A program made the position numbers and the translations under genes. A stretch of 64,000 bases of DNA, from contig VWZW01007725.1 in assembly GCA_013397115.1 (NCBI GenBank), forward strand, positions 682,245 through 746,244, read 5' to 3'. The DNA comes from Edolisoma coerulescens. Lineage: Eukaryota; Chordata; Aves; Passeriformes; Campephagidae. Below the pieces are notes generated by a model. The model ran no database searches, was not told where the DNA came from, and saw nothing but the letters and a program-made list of their open reading frames with translations. Shown here piece by piece: positions 1 to 12,180 of the stretch (the stretch's first letter is position 1; each line of letters opens with the position of its first letter).

Positions 1-2744
1 ATTGATCCCAAGATTGTGGGATTGAAACTAGTGGGAACTGTTATAAAATTTTAATATATGCCATCTTCCAGACGAAAGGAGACTCCAGGGAGAGCTGACC
101 TTTGAGTGCAGAAACTTTAATAACACGTCAACAGTGGGGTTACATTTTCAATACAAAAACGAATGACAAAATTAGGGAGATTGCACTACAGTTGTACTGT
201 CTAGAAACAAGAAGGTTTCTGCTAGGCTTTTGTGAATTTATGGGTTATATAAATTGAAATAATATGAAAAAACATAGAGTCAAAAATGCTGATGAAGTTC
301 CCATTGATTTCAAGCAAATCTGTGCCAAACAACGGTTCATAGTTGATGCAAGTGTTATCTCATCTTAACTTCTGACTATACACCCACAGTATTGACACTG
401 TTTTTAGCAGTCCTCCTTCAACTTGTACCTTTCCATTCACAGTCATTATTATTATGAGGGAGGAAAAAGCAACCGCCTGCTCGAAATAAGCAGTATATTC
501 TCCATGAACAGAATTTTGTGGAAAACAAAACTATTTGAAATTAAATTTAACAAATAGTTTTGGCCAGATGAAAAAAAGGTGAAGAGTCAAGGGATTCAAA
601 TTTCAAGGGATCTTAGGAGGTCATCTAGTCAGACCCAAAGGATGGAATATTTTAAAAGCCTAAAAGCCTTATTTTAAAATTTCAGAATAATTTTGCAACT
701 GAAACAGTCTATGATTGATGACATGCTTTTTTGACATGATCTTCTATGCTCGTATTTTTATATTTGCCTTTAAAAACATGCATAGAAAATTGGTCCTTTC
801 AAACTGATCCTGCCCTGCTCTATCCCAACTGCTCTGTTCAGGAAACCTTTGGCAACATTATTCATCATTTCCCACCACCTCTTGATTACGGATCTCTACC
901 CAGACTTATATCCCCAATGGTTTAATTCTTTCCACAAAAAATTTCAATCCTTTTGGTCATTTGAAAGTAGGAATGGTATTAAAAAAACAAACAAACAAAA
1001 AACCAACAAAAGCCACAACAAAGCAAATAAAATCAGTCAAACAAATGTCATGATCCTCAAAAGTGTTCAAGGAGAAATTCAGTGTCATCAGAGAAACAGC
1101 ATTCAAAAAATGGGTAAGTTTCAGCATGATCAACAGCGTCTTTTATTTTAAGAATATTTCTTATCCAGCTGCTCTACAGAATATGTTCCATAGCATTACA
1201 CAGTACTCCCAATGGTTTTTATGAAAAATTCAGAATATAATATGGCAAGTTTATTGATTCTTTTTCTGGTGTTTGAATTTCCTATGACTGTAAGTGTCTG
1301 GCACCCACCAAGGAGGAGCTGACAATTGACCTCTGGTAAAAAGGGAATTATACAAGCATTTGTAAAGCATAGGCTGTGACCACCATATATTTAATTTAAT
1401 ACTGACCTGGAAAATACTTAATGCATTAGACCTACAAATAACAATAACTGGAATACTCAGCCCTTTGTTACGAAGTCACATCAAGACAACATTACTGAGA
1501 AAAGTGCTTTCACCATAGTCAAGCTTAGAAACATTCCTGAAAAAGCAGTGGAAAGAGAATATGTATGTTTATACACAGCTTTGGAGTAAAGCCATGTACT
1601 TCCCTGTTTTTACCAGCTTTGCACTGGCTGTCATGAGATGACGATGATCCTACACAAAGTCTGTACAGCAGAGATATTTCTGTCTTTGCACTGTGTGGAA
1701 CCATTTGCAGAGGTTTCCTATTTATTTCCCTATTTACTGATTAATTATTCAGTCACATGTCTGCACAATCTGAAAGTTTTTAAAGCACACAAAGCCTAAT
1801 TATTGTCCCAGGTTAAATAAATTAACTAGGGTGGCCAGAATGTTTATCTGGGCATTTGCATCCAAGAAGGGCTGCTGGACAACCAGAAAACCCCAATATT
1901 TTGAAAATAAAAGCATGTTCAGGAAAGAGGATGGTATTAACTTTCAGGACCCAATACTCTTCCTGTTCTGCCAGCTCCCTCCTGCCAGACCTCACAGCAA
2001 AAACTGAGAAAATCATGGTAAGCCTTTGTCACACAATGGGCATCAGGAAGATCATTTCTGTCAGCTCTATTTAAGGCACTCTAGAGAGGGATGTGACTTG
2101 TGCGCTCATGCTGAGAATGAGCAAGAACTAGGGCTTAGGCAGGCTTAAACAGAAATATTAATATAGATGTTTTATTCATTAAATTCTTGTAAAAAAGTTA
2201 TTACTTTACTGATTGATCTATCAAGACCACAGACCTAGGACTGCACATTCCACAGCATGTTAAAGTAGAATTCCTCCATGTTTATGTGTTCTTTTATTGA
2301 GAGGTTGCTAAATGGATTTTTGTATTCAGCAACCCAAAACAATCTCCTGGTGTAATTAATTTCATTTGCCCTTTCTGATCTGGGACGTCTGGAAGTTCTA
2401 GACTATTCTAAGCCTTCCAGCACAGCTACAGTCCCCCAAAAGAATGACAGTCTTCAAGATGAAACAATTCTAAGAAGCCAGAGAGACAAACCGTGTGTTG
2501 CTTGCCATTGTTCACATTCCTCCTCCAAGTTAAACAAGATATAACTTCTATTAGAGGAAATCAAAATTAAAGTTAATGTACTTTGCTCCTGTACCAACCT
2601 CTTATCTCCTCTTAGGATCACAGCATAAGGTGCACTGATGAATACCCCAGTGCTGGTGGAACTTTGATGCAATCAGCTTAAGGTGACTGCTAATTTTTTT
2701 TATTTCTTTAATTAAAGACAAGACTAACTAAAGAGTTAGGGACA
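1..2744. other. AT-rich DNA, no gene recognised
   Basis: No conserved protein, RNA gene or repeat family is recognisable on either strand. The open frames (for example 849-1151 + and the overlapping pair near 1822-2074) have no domain and are typical chance frames. An A/C-rich low-complexity run lies at about 981-1034. A 43-nt stretch at 1975-2017 (+) sits between a pyrimidine-rich CAG and an ATG|GTAAGC donor-like site. It is too short to interpret and is taken as chance. Confidence 0.7.
981..1034. repeat. A/C-rich low-complexity tract
   Basis: Imperfect (AAAC)n/(AAC)n sequence almost devoid of G and T. This is ordinary vertebrate low-complexity DNA. It makes the lysine/asparagine-rich middle of the 849-1151 plus-strand frame meaningless as protein. 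Confidence 0.75.
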
Positions 2745-3205
2745 GCCCCAAGCTATTGGTTGCCTAGTTTCTCACTAACTGCTAGTGGATTTTTTTTGTT
2801 GTTCTCTACTGTGCATACTATACTGTGCTTGCTGGATTCTGGCAGTCAAACTGCAGATTTTATTTTAGTTTCTACCTGTTGTTTTCTCCCATGACACTTT
2901 TGCCATCTATCTTTCTTTATAAAAATACTTAAATTGAACTCTAGGAGCCCTATTTTCCCAGCTAAAAGTAAATTTTTATCTCAGCAGGAATCAGTGGCAC
3001 AGTATTTAAGGCCACATAGGAGTGTAGCTGTAAAAGGTTTTTCATTCTTTTTTTTTTCCCTTCTTCTTCTTCCCCCTTAAGAAGTACTGCAAGCACATTG
3101 TGAAGCAGCAGCAATTTGGAATGTTTATTTCAAATAATTTCTTAAACTTCCTAATTCTTTCATATTTCTTTTTTTCTATATAAGAAATATGTTATAAAGA
3201 AGTCT
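2745..3205 (+). repeat. Arm A of a large inverted repeat (unclassified element)
   Basis: This segment aligns with the reverse complement of about 6945-7430 over nearly its whole length, at roughly 85% identity by eye. Landmarks shared in the same order include GGCAGTCAAACTGCAG (near 2842), GAATCAGTGGCACAG (near 2988), AGGAGTGTAGCTGTAAAAGG (3018-3037), a T-run followed by CTTCTTC and CCCCC, and TTTGGAATGTTTATTTCAAA (from about 3115). Similarity fades past GAAAT at about 3190-3205 on the inner side and in the 2745-2800 stretch on the outer side. No protein, LTR ends or CR1 match is evident. It could be one copy of an old interspersed family or a locally inverted duplication. Confidence 0.85.
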
Positions 3206-6200
3206 GTAAGTTTTTAAATAGCAGATCTCTTGGCAGAACAATCTCAAGTTCATAGTATATCAAAAAAGGAAAATATTGAACTAATGTTATAAAACAATTA
3301 TGAACAGCTGAGCATACCCAATAAGCCAGAGCCTTACTGTGTTTGCTTCAATAGGGAGAGTATGTAACTTTTGGATGTACTTACTATGGATGCAATGAAT
3401 TCATTGTTATTTTAAGTTGCATTCATAATTTCTGTCTTTTTAAAGTTTGTCCTTTGACTCAATGATAAATCATAGGCTCACTTTTAAATTTAGGTGACTC
3501 TGATGCAGAGTAACAAGCTTCTTGTACACAGTGATCTTTTCTGTCCTTAAGGCAAGGGCTGGTTGCTGGATCAGAACTTCCAGTTGCTGTCTTTGTCAGC
3601 GGGTGGGTAGTCTAGGCGTGTTGTGTGTTACATTTGTTATACTGCACTCCCCTAGCTGAATCATATCTGGATTTTGGTGTAACTGATGTGCCTCCTAGTT
3701 TTTCACAGGCTAAACCAGACTCTTGCAGCTCTTGGGAGAAAATGAAGTTGCGGAATGAGAAGCTCAGTACATGGCACTGCTTAGGTATTAGACTAAGGAA
3801 GATCTGATGATGTAGCAACAATAAGAAACCAGAAAAAGACTTCTACAATGATTCATCTTCTTGTTTCTGGCAGCCATAGAAACAGATCCGAGAGCATGTA
3901 TCTCTAGTTACTGTGCCTAGAGAAACTTGGATAAGATTACAGGAAAACAGGTCTCCCCTAAACTATTTTGTAAAGTGGCAAGAGATTTTTGGATATGCAT
4001 AAACATTTCTATCTATTTCCCCCCTATTTTCTGGATGCTTTATTTCAGGAGGGTTTCTGCAATTCTTCTGCACTCCTTTTGCTTTGCTAGTTACAGGAAA
4101 GTCAAGTGTGACTACCCGAGAGTCAGCATTTTGCTTATGGGTCTGTGCCACACATGCTACAGGGAAGATAAAAGTGCAAAAGGGATCTCTATCAAAGGTT
4201 TCCAAAGCATCATGAAAACAAATATGTTCAAATCAGGTTTTCTTAAGGGTGTGTTGTGGTGAGGGTGGGGAAGGGCACTAACTACTTGTTCACTGTGTTA
4301 TCCATGGCAATAGTGTCCCATTTTAGACTTTTCCTGACCTGAATCTGTCATCTGTAAGAAAAGGCTGTTTAAAAGAGCATGGAGTCCAAAGAATGTTTTT
4401 CCCAGCCTCTCCTGTACATAATTTAATTCTCCTTTACATTAATGGATGTAAGTAAAATACAAACAGCATGCAAACTGTAGTAGCTGAATTAATGTTATGA
4501 CTGGTGGGTGTTTTAAAAAGAAAAAGCAGTTTTAGGAAGGGCTGGTTTTAATTTGTGAGATTATAGTTTGCCAGTTTTATTGAGAATCCTAGACCTGTCA
4601 GATGCTGTTCATGAATCAGAAATGGAGATGGGAGAGCTGTTAAACGGCCTAATTCTAAAAGACAGAATACATGCAAGATAAATTTTGAATGACAAGGTAG
4701 AGCTCTGCTTCAGGTCATTGGTGCTTACAAGAAGGCTCATCAGTGTTGTGCACTGGAGGGAATTTGCTGGTGCCAGGAGCTCCCTGTGCGTTTGTGCAAG
4801 AGGCTGCAGCAGGGAGCACGTGTGTTGGCTGTCAGCAGTCAGAGCTGGGCACACAGCTGCCCCCAGGGCTTTTCACTGCCAGTGAAAAGCCAGTGGCACA
4901 CAGAGAGGTGCTGCAAGGTGGGGCATGTAAAGAACTGTGATTCAGTAATCCTGCAGTGAAACACAGTAACTCACGAAACTGTGGGAGTTTGCTGTTTATT
5001 TTTAAAAAAACCCAAACCAACTAAATTTTTAAAAAAGCCAGAAATGACTCCCCCAAGCCTGAAAAACATCCATGTTTCCTCAAAACTATTTCCGTCTCCC
5101 TTCCTCCCTCGTTCTTGCTTTGGCCTATGATCCAGGAGGTCTGCTATTTCCCTTGTTCAGCAGAAGAGGTGGGTGCAAAAGACCTGTGGTTGCCCCTCGA
5201 TGACCCTGCCAGCATGGCACATGAATACCCATTGCATGTCAAAACCCCCCTCCTGTGCTCTGTGCAGTATTTGAATGGCACTCTCTGAATGCCTCAAGTG
5301 CTGGTATCACATCTTTTCTCATTTAAGGCATATCTAGATAATGATGATGGAATATTATGTGACTAGTCCAGTAAATGTTGTTACTAATGCACTGTTTCTA
5401 ATACTATTGAATTGCATTGCCTCTAGAATAACAATGGGGAGAATTGCTTCTAATTCACACAGTAATATGATTCGCAATGTGGTCATGCTTGAATTGATCT
5501 CTTTTTTTGGCTCTGGCAATGCACTGATTGCTTTGCAGCCCTTTTATCAGGGCATCTTGAATAGAAGCTGGAAATGTGAAGTGGGGGATTTGAAAATGGG
5601 GGTCTGGAAATACTGATGTGAATACCTGAAAATGGTAGAGCAGAAGGAAATTCCTAGAAAGTCCTGGATTTGACCCTGTTTCCCCCCACAAGAAGTGCCA
5701 GTGTACCTCTGAAGTGCTGATTTGATGGGCATCCCAGCATGTACTGTCCTTTTAAAGGAGTGCAAGAATACGGTTATCATCCTGTCTATTCAATCTATGT
5801 GCTTGCTTTCTCAGTTCAAGTTCAGCCACCTCTAACTCACTCATGTAACTCCTTTTGATCAGTTAATTTATTGCCCTTATTGAATGTCATCTGAAATTAA
5901 AAGGCTGGCGCATGAAAGCTTCAACACAGGACCTTTGCTGGGCCTATTTGTTGAGCAGCCCAGTCCTTTTAATCAAGTTACTGAATTACTCTGTTCCATC
6001 AAGCATGGTCTGGTCTCCTGAGCCTCAAGGAATTTGGATGCAGGAGGAGGAAAATGTTAAACCTATTCTAATTTAATTATCTATATTCAAAAAATGGTAA
6101 AATTGCTATTTAGCTAAGTAGATAATGAGAAACCAATTTTTAAAGGAATTACTAGGTCTGGAAATATGCTTCGGCAATTTTTCATGGCAAATTGAAGTAT

Positions 6201-6944
6201 CAAAGTAATGCACCTCTCAAGGATTTGACTTATATGGCTGATTTTACAGCTCTGCATTACTCTGTAGAATAGGGTAGAGTGCTGAGCAAAAGTCATCCCG
6301 GGAAGTTTATTTCTGGTATTATATCAGAGCACTCTCAGCCCCATAGACTCTGCAATACAGAGGCTGTGCACCCTTCTGGAGGGGAAGGGGAACATCTTGT
6401 TTGGTGCTGTGAAGAATGGAAAAAATTAATCCTGAAACTCCTAGATTAGACATAGCATGGATGTCTAGGATAAAAAAAAAAATTAAAAAGAAATCTATGA
6501 ATATAAAGCACACAAAAGACTGCAAAACACTATAAGGTCTCTGTTATAAGAGCCACCTCTTGTGTTAACACCCTTTCATAGATACATACTGAAAACTGAC
6601 TGGATAATTGCTCACTGTGGCTAAAGTTATTGCTGTCATACAATACTGGGTGGGAAATATCACCTGACTGAGAGGTCAAGTGATAAACTTATATGTGGTC
6701 TCCAAAATGGAAGATCCAAAATTAAGAACCATCTTTTCAACATGTCATTTGAAGGATGTGTTTTATCCCTCACCATGGGTTTTAATCATCAGGGTGATTA
6801 AAAATCCAAAACAACAAAACAGCCCCAAACTCAAACCACAAATAGGATAGGGTGATTTGCTGAAGCTCTGTTGGGGAAGTTGAATTTGAATTTCCTAAGT
6901 CCTGTTCCACTAACCTATCATTCACACTTCTCACTGTAAATCAA
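3206..6944. other. Spacer between the inverted-repeat arms; no gene recognised
   Basis: Mostly AT-rich unique-looking DNA. A modestly GC-richer patch lies at about 4690-4930 and includes a perfect hairpin at 4867-4891. The longest frames (3927-4262 + and 5341-5616 +) show no domain, no codon bias I can recognise and no plausible splice context. Short G-rich strings occur near 5580-5605. Nothing else is identifiable. Confidence 0.65.
4867..4891. repeat. Perfect short inverted repeat (11-bp arms, 3-nt loop)
   Basis: GGCTTTTCACT, then GCC, then AGTGAAAAGCC. The arms are exactly complementary. There is no run of T after either arm and no gene context that would make it a terminator. It could form a hairpin in RNA or extrude in supercoiled DNA, but no function is inferred. 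Confidence 0.9.
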
Positions 6945-7430
6945 CTATTTTTATAATGTATTTCATGTATAGAAAAATGAAATTATGGAAGAATTAGGAA
7001 TTTTACGAAATTATTTGAAATAAACATTCCAAATTGCTGCTACTTTACAATGTAGTGAAGTAGTAATTTATGCTTTGTATGGGGGAAGATGAAGAAGGAA
7101 AAAAAAAGAATGAGAAACCTTTTACAGCTACACTCCTACGTGGTACTAAATGCTGTGCCACTGATTCCCATCGAGATAAAAACTACTTCTAGCAAGGAAA
7201 ATAGAGCTCCTAGAATTCAATTTGAGTATTTTATAAAGAAATATAGATGGCAAAATTGTCATGTGAGAAAATAACAGGTAAAAAATAAAATAAAATCTGC
7301 ATTTTGAACTGCAAACTGCAGTTTGACTGCCAGAATCAAGCAAGCACAGTATAGTACACAGAGCAGAGAAAAACCAAATAAACCCCCCAGCTATTAGCAT
7401 CTCCTAAACCCAGCATCCCAAAATGGCTTG
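6945..7430 (-). repeat. Arm B of the large inverted repeat (unclassified element)
   Basis: Reverse-complement partner of 2745-3205. Relative to arm A it carries about 20 extra bases beside the shared GGCAGTCAAACTGCAG, apparently a small local duplication of the CTGCA(A/G) motif (plus-strand 7296-7324, including the palindrome AAACTGCAGTTT at 7313-7324). A second insertion of similar size lies near 7040-7065. An 84-codon minus-strand frame (7146-7400) lies inside the arm, but its counterpart in arm A is not maintained, so it is not taken as coding. Confidence 0.85.
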
Positions 7431-10400
7431 GCTGAATTACAGAGATAAATCTTTCTTACGTAGATCTTCATGCTTGAAAATAGCTTTAAACTTGTTCAGA
7501 ATAGCAAGATAATGCTGCATTACCTGATAAAGGGAGATTCTTTTTAAGCAGAGATTTTTAAAATAATGAAAGCTAGATGAGGTGGAGTAATCAACATTGC
7601 CTTTGGCTACACTGAAAAGACTTTGCTGGGACACCAAATTTAAGCACTCCTCTACCATGGTCATAACAGGTATAAATAAAATGAGACTTGCTAGCAGAAT
7701 TTGGACCAACTTGAACTTTCACACATTTTAATCTCTTCAGCCTGTACGTATGTAAGATATATGAACTGGCAAAAAACCACAGCTCTACCAAGATATCTTC
7801 TGTAAGTAACTGTGCTGCTAGTCATTGTCCCTCCCCTATGGCTCTGATGGTAAAAAGTACTCCCTAATCTCCTTCCAGCAGTCAGTGAGCTAACTCAAAC
7901 CCACCTCCCCATGCAAAGCAGGGTAAACAAGTCTAACAGATTTAGACTGAAGCAGACTAGAATAATCTGACATACACACATCTGTTCTGCTTGCAGACCT
8001 GTACAGAAACAATCTCTGACAACATGGTGCTGGTAAGTACCTGCAGATGACATCAACTTCAAATAGTGCAAAAAATGAATAACATTTTTGCAGCAAATGA
8101 TTTTCAGTTGGAGTTAGTTTAGTTAGTCAAGTTAGGAGTTCAGGGAATAAGTGGGGAGAGTTAGCGTGGCTCACCTGACTCACAGTAACTTGTGAGCCCT
8201 CCTTGACCCAAAGTTTAGAGCCTGGTATTGGTTACTTGAATCCCCTTCCTGTGCTTGGAAAGAGCTGATTAGAAGGAGGGTGAGAGGGGACTCACTGAAG
8301 TACAGGTAAATATTACCTTTAATGGACAACTGTTGTAATGTGAAGAACAAATAATCTTTGCACAAAGTCCCAAGATGATATTTTTGGTTTTGTCTCTTTA
8401 AAACATCCTCATAAAAAAAAAATGTTAGGACACTACAGAGGAATACCCAATCTGTTAAAATCTTTGTATAATCTTATAAAAAAAAATACAGTAGAGACTA
8501 AGGAAAAAATGTTCCCTGACTTCAGTGGGCTGTAGTCCCATCCCTTGATATCTCAAGTCTGACATGCACCTGTTCTTTGTGCCACTTAATGACCTATCCC
8601 TTAACATCTGGTAACATCCAAATGCACAGTAAAGTTTAATTCTAAGAGAGAGCGACAAAGGTAACAGGGTAAGGCTAGAAGACCCCAGACCCTCTCCATG
8701 CACACCCAACCCAGAACATGAGCTCAATCCTTCCCATTTCCCACCAAGGCCCACATCTCTAGGCAGGTCTCACCTGCATCACCCTCCTTCAACCCCCATA
8801 AACCTTCAGCTCAGTGAGCTCTGTGGTTCGGCAGCATCTTTTCTCTTACCTTCAACCCAAGGCAGCTGCTTGTCTTCTCAAACAGCAATCAAATGTGATG
8901 CTGCTTCTCAAACATCATCCACTGCTGCAGGCACAATGTTTTAAAAATAGTATACAGTATTTGAAGTAAATACTACATGAGCTAACTGTGTTTTGCAACA
9001 TGATTTAAGTCACCATCTTCAGCGTTGTTCCACACATCCATTTGGCTGCCAGGCTGGAAAATGCCAAAGCTCTAAAGACTATTGTTTATGACAATGGGAG
9101 TGTGAAAGCTTGCAGTCATAATAACATACAAAACTTAAAAGAGAAGAAAATTGAAGACATCATTCCAAAAATCCCTTACACACAAAAGCTTTGACTGTCC
9201 CTTTATGCAGCTGAAAAAGGAGTTTTCTTCCCTCCTTCCCAACTACCTCATAAAAAAAAAAAAAATTATCTCAAAATATAATAAAGACTGAAAGGAGCAG
9301 GAAAAATAATTTAATGGATTTTTTTCTACATGCATTATACTGAGCAATTTTTAGCCTAGAAAGAGGTATTGCAGTTTACCTAAATTGACTCTTGAGGGTA
9401 TTGTACTTAGAATGAATGTTTAATAGATGTTAGTTCAGTTGCAGTAGTAAATAGCTCATGGAAGTGAAATAGCTCTAAATCTCTCCGTAAACAGTAATTT
9501 TTCCAGAAGGGCTTCTGCATGGGCTAAAAGCATACCTGCACTACTGATACAACACAAGCAACTATTTCTGCCTGTCACCTAATTTGTTTGAATAGAAATT
9601 AATCAAAACTTTGAGATGAAGCTTTCTGTTCTTTCTGTCCAATGCACACAAAATATTGAAAAGTGCTTTTTTAGCATTTTGCGTTAGCATGTGTGCTGAA
9701 CTGGAAGTCCAGACATCCCCCTTCTGGTGCCTCACTGCCACAGGTCCCTTGTATGATTGCAGACAAATCCCATAACCCTGTTGCTCCTCAGTTTCCCATC
9801 AGAAGAGCTGGAGTAGCATTACTTCCCTTCTTCACACAGATTGGAAAAAGCACAGCAGCAATGTTTGTGACTCATTCACCATAGCACAGAGGAGCAACAC
9901 TTATACAACGTTTGTAGAATTCAGGGGCTGGTTCAAAGTGTGACTTCAAAGGCAGTTATTCTTTTTAATCTTCCCTTCCTTTTCTTCCTGTTTCAACCTT
10001 TCATATTGGCTCTTCCTTCCCAGGGGGTTAAAACCAGCTCCAAAATACACACCTCAGGTAAGCAAGACCATGACAAGGAGAGAAGAGACATCTATCACCT
10101 GACATTGCTGCCCAGATGTACCTCATACCTGAGCCTTGCTTTCCCAGAACACCCTACAGGAATAAGAGCAAGAGAAGCTGAGATTCACCACTTCCTCTGA
10201 CAGCTGTCAATACCCTGCACAATAGCAAGAGTGTTTGGGGATCCCAAACAAGTTAAATATGATGGGGTAAGAGCTACCAAAAATGTTCATTCAGATAAAC
10301 AACCCAATAACCCAGAGTTTCAGTCCTTCTGAAACACCAAGTTATTAATGATTTCCACCCACTTTGCTGAATTTAGTTTTCAACTAAAAATTGAATAACA

Positions 10401-11074
10401 ATTTTGTTCCAAACACTATTAATGCAGTTAACTGATGCTGCTTTAGTCAGTGTGCCCCTGCCCGTGATGTACTCCAACACTACGTGAAACCAGGCTGAAG
10501 CCAGAGGCACTGCACCTCCTCTCCCTGCTGCAGCCAGCTGAGCAGGGAACCCAGACAGCTCTCTTGTCCTCTGGCCCAGCTCCAAGTACAAACATTTCAC
10601 AGAAAAGGGAAAGTATCAATTTACCCACAGAAAGTCCTCTAACCACTGGTCCGCACACTTAAGGACTGGCAATCCTTGCTGCTGACTTTTAAGGCCACCT
10701 ATGTGTTCTGCTGCCATGAAAGCTACTTCAGAAAAGAAAATTTTGTTTTCAGGAAAAGAATATTTAATTTGGCCCTCCCAAATCTTTAAAAAAAAAAAAA
10801 ATCTTTCATTGTTCTTTTAAAATAAGTAACAAGGTAGATGAAAATTTGTATCAGAACAAAGCAAGCAAGCATTTATGGTTACTTGGTTCAGTAGCCAATT
10901 AAAAATCAAATACTTTATTCACCTAACCCTGCAAGCAAAGACAAATGTTTCCTGACAAATGAAAGCCAGAAAGCACATCTGCTTCAATCCAGGTCAGTGG
11001 TTTAGAAGTATAATTCAGGCTTCCCATATCTCTCTGAACCTCTAGGCTGGGCTTGGGGTAGCAATGTTCCTCCC
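7431..11074. other. AT-rich DNA, no gene recognised
   Basis: No known family is seen. Runs of 14 A lie at 9252-9265 and 10788-10801. Two very short plus-strand stretches are bounded by near-consensus splice signals: 7997-8032 (TTCTGCTTGCAG ... CTG|GTAAGT, 36 nt) and 10024-10057 (CTTCCTTCCCAG ... CTCAG|GTAAGC, 34 nt). Each is open in at least one frame, but at this length that means little. A GC-richer patch at 10,440-10,570 shows nothing identifiable. Confidence 0.65.
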
Positions 11075-11173
11075 ACTGTAAGCAAAGAGCAGGTTTGGGA
11101 CTCTTGATGAAACTGAATAGCCACAAGTCCCCAGGGCCTGATGAGATGCATACCAGAGTCCTGGGGGAACTAG

Positions 11174-11590
11174 ATGATGGTGTTGCTAAGCCACTCTCCA
11201 TCATATTTGAAAAGTCATGGCAGTCAGGTGAAGTTCCTGGTGAGTGGGAAAAGGGAAATCACTCCTGTTTTTAAAAAGGGAAGAAAGGAAACTACCAGCG
11301 AGCCTACCTCTATGCCTGGAAAGATCACGGAGCAGATCGTCATGGAAGCAATGTTAAGGCACATGCAAGACAAAGAGGTGATCCAAGACAGCCAGCACAG
11401 CTTTACTGAGGTCAAATCATGCCTGACCAATCTAATGGCCTTCCATGATGGAGTGATGGCAATGCTCCACAAGGGAAGACCAATCGTTGTCATCTATCTG
11501 GACTTCTGTAAAGCTTTTGACACAGTCCCAAATGACATCCTTATCTCCAAACTGGAGAAACATGGGTTTGAAGTATGGACTGTTGGATGA
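11174..11590 (+). pseudogene. CR1 reverse transcriptase, N-terminal half of the RT domain (broken)
   Basis: The CR1-like part of this frame starts near 11,249 (ITPVFKKGRKE) and runs through VIYLDFCKAFDTVPNDIL, which carries the first catalytic Asp of RT motif A, to WTVG, where a TGA interrupts it. The residues before 11,249 belong to a different CR1 frame, so the ATG at 11,174 is not the real start. The frame continues downstream only after a frameshift. Confidence 0.9.
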
Positions 11591-11635
11591 AGAAGTGGCT
11601 GGACAGATGCAGTCAGAGTTGTAGTCAATGGCTCT

Positions 11636-11923
11636 ATGGCCAAGTGGAGGCTGATGAAAAGGAGCGTTCCTCAGGGCTCTGTCTTGGGATCTGTGCCCTA
11701 TCACATCTTTATCAATGACACAAACAGCAAGACGGAGTGCACCCTCAGCAAATTTTTAGGTGACAAGAAGCTGAGCAGTGCAGTTGATGCAGAGAAAGAA
11801 AGACGGGATGCCATCCAGAGGAACCTGGACAAGCCTGACAAGTGGGCCCATGAGAACATCATGAAGAAGTTCAACAAGCCAAGTTGTTCAGCCTGGAGAA
11901 GAGGAAGCTCCAGGCAGACCTAG
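11636..11923 (+). pseudogene. CR1 reverse transcriptase, motif B/C part (broken)
   Basis: The frame opens inside the family's conserved VNGSM(A/S)KWR stretch and contains VPQGSVLGSV (motif B) and IFIND. It then has KFLGDKKLS where active CR1 copies have an F-A-D-D core, so the second and third catalytic acidic positions are partly lost. CR1 similarity stops at MKKFNKPS (about 11,880). The last dozen codons to the stop are out of frame with the sequence that follows the deletion. Confidence 0.9.
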
Positions 11924-12180
11924 CTGTGGCCTTTCAGTACTTCAAGAGGGCTTATAGGAAACAGCGACAGCAACTTTTTACATGGGCAGATAGAGGTAGG
12001 ACAAGGGTGACAGATTTTAAACTAACCTACATCTCTGCTCTTTCAGATGTCAGGAAGAAATTCTCTGCTGCGAGGGTGGCGAGGCTCTGGAACAGATTAC
12101 CCAGAGAAGGTGCGGATGCCCCATCCCGGGAAGTGTTCAAGACCAGGTTGGATGGGGACCTCAGCAATCTGACCCACTAG
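11884..12180 (+). pseudogene. CR1 ORF2 C-terminal segment (broken)
   Basis: The frame reads FSLEKRKLQADLAVAFQYF and continues with R(K/R)KFSAARVARLWNRLP and PSREVFKTRLDGDLSNL, the characteristic C-terminus of avian CR1 ORF2. It starts without a genuine ATG, directly after the internal deletion junction, and ends at the usual CR1 stop position just before the 3' UTR. Confidence 0.93.

Noticed and set aside
3612..3821. Overlapping plus and minus frames of 60-69 codons
   Set aside because: Reciprocal shadows of each other with no domain or conserved signal on either strand.
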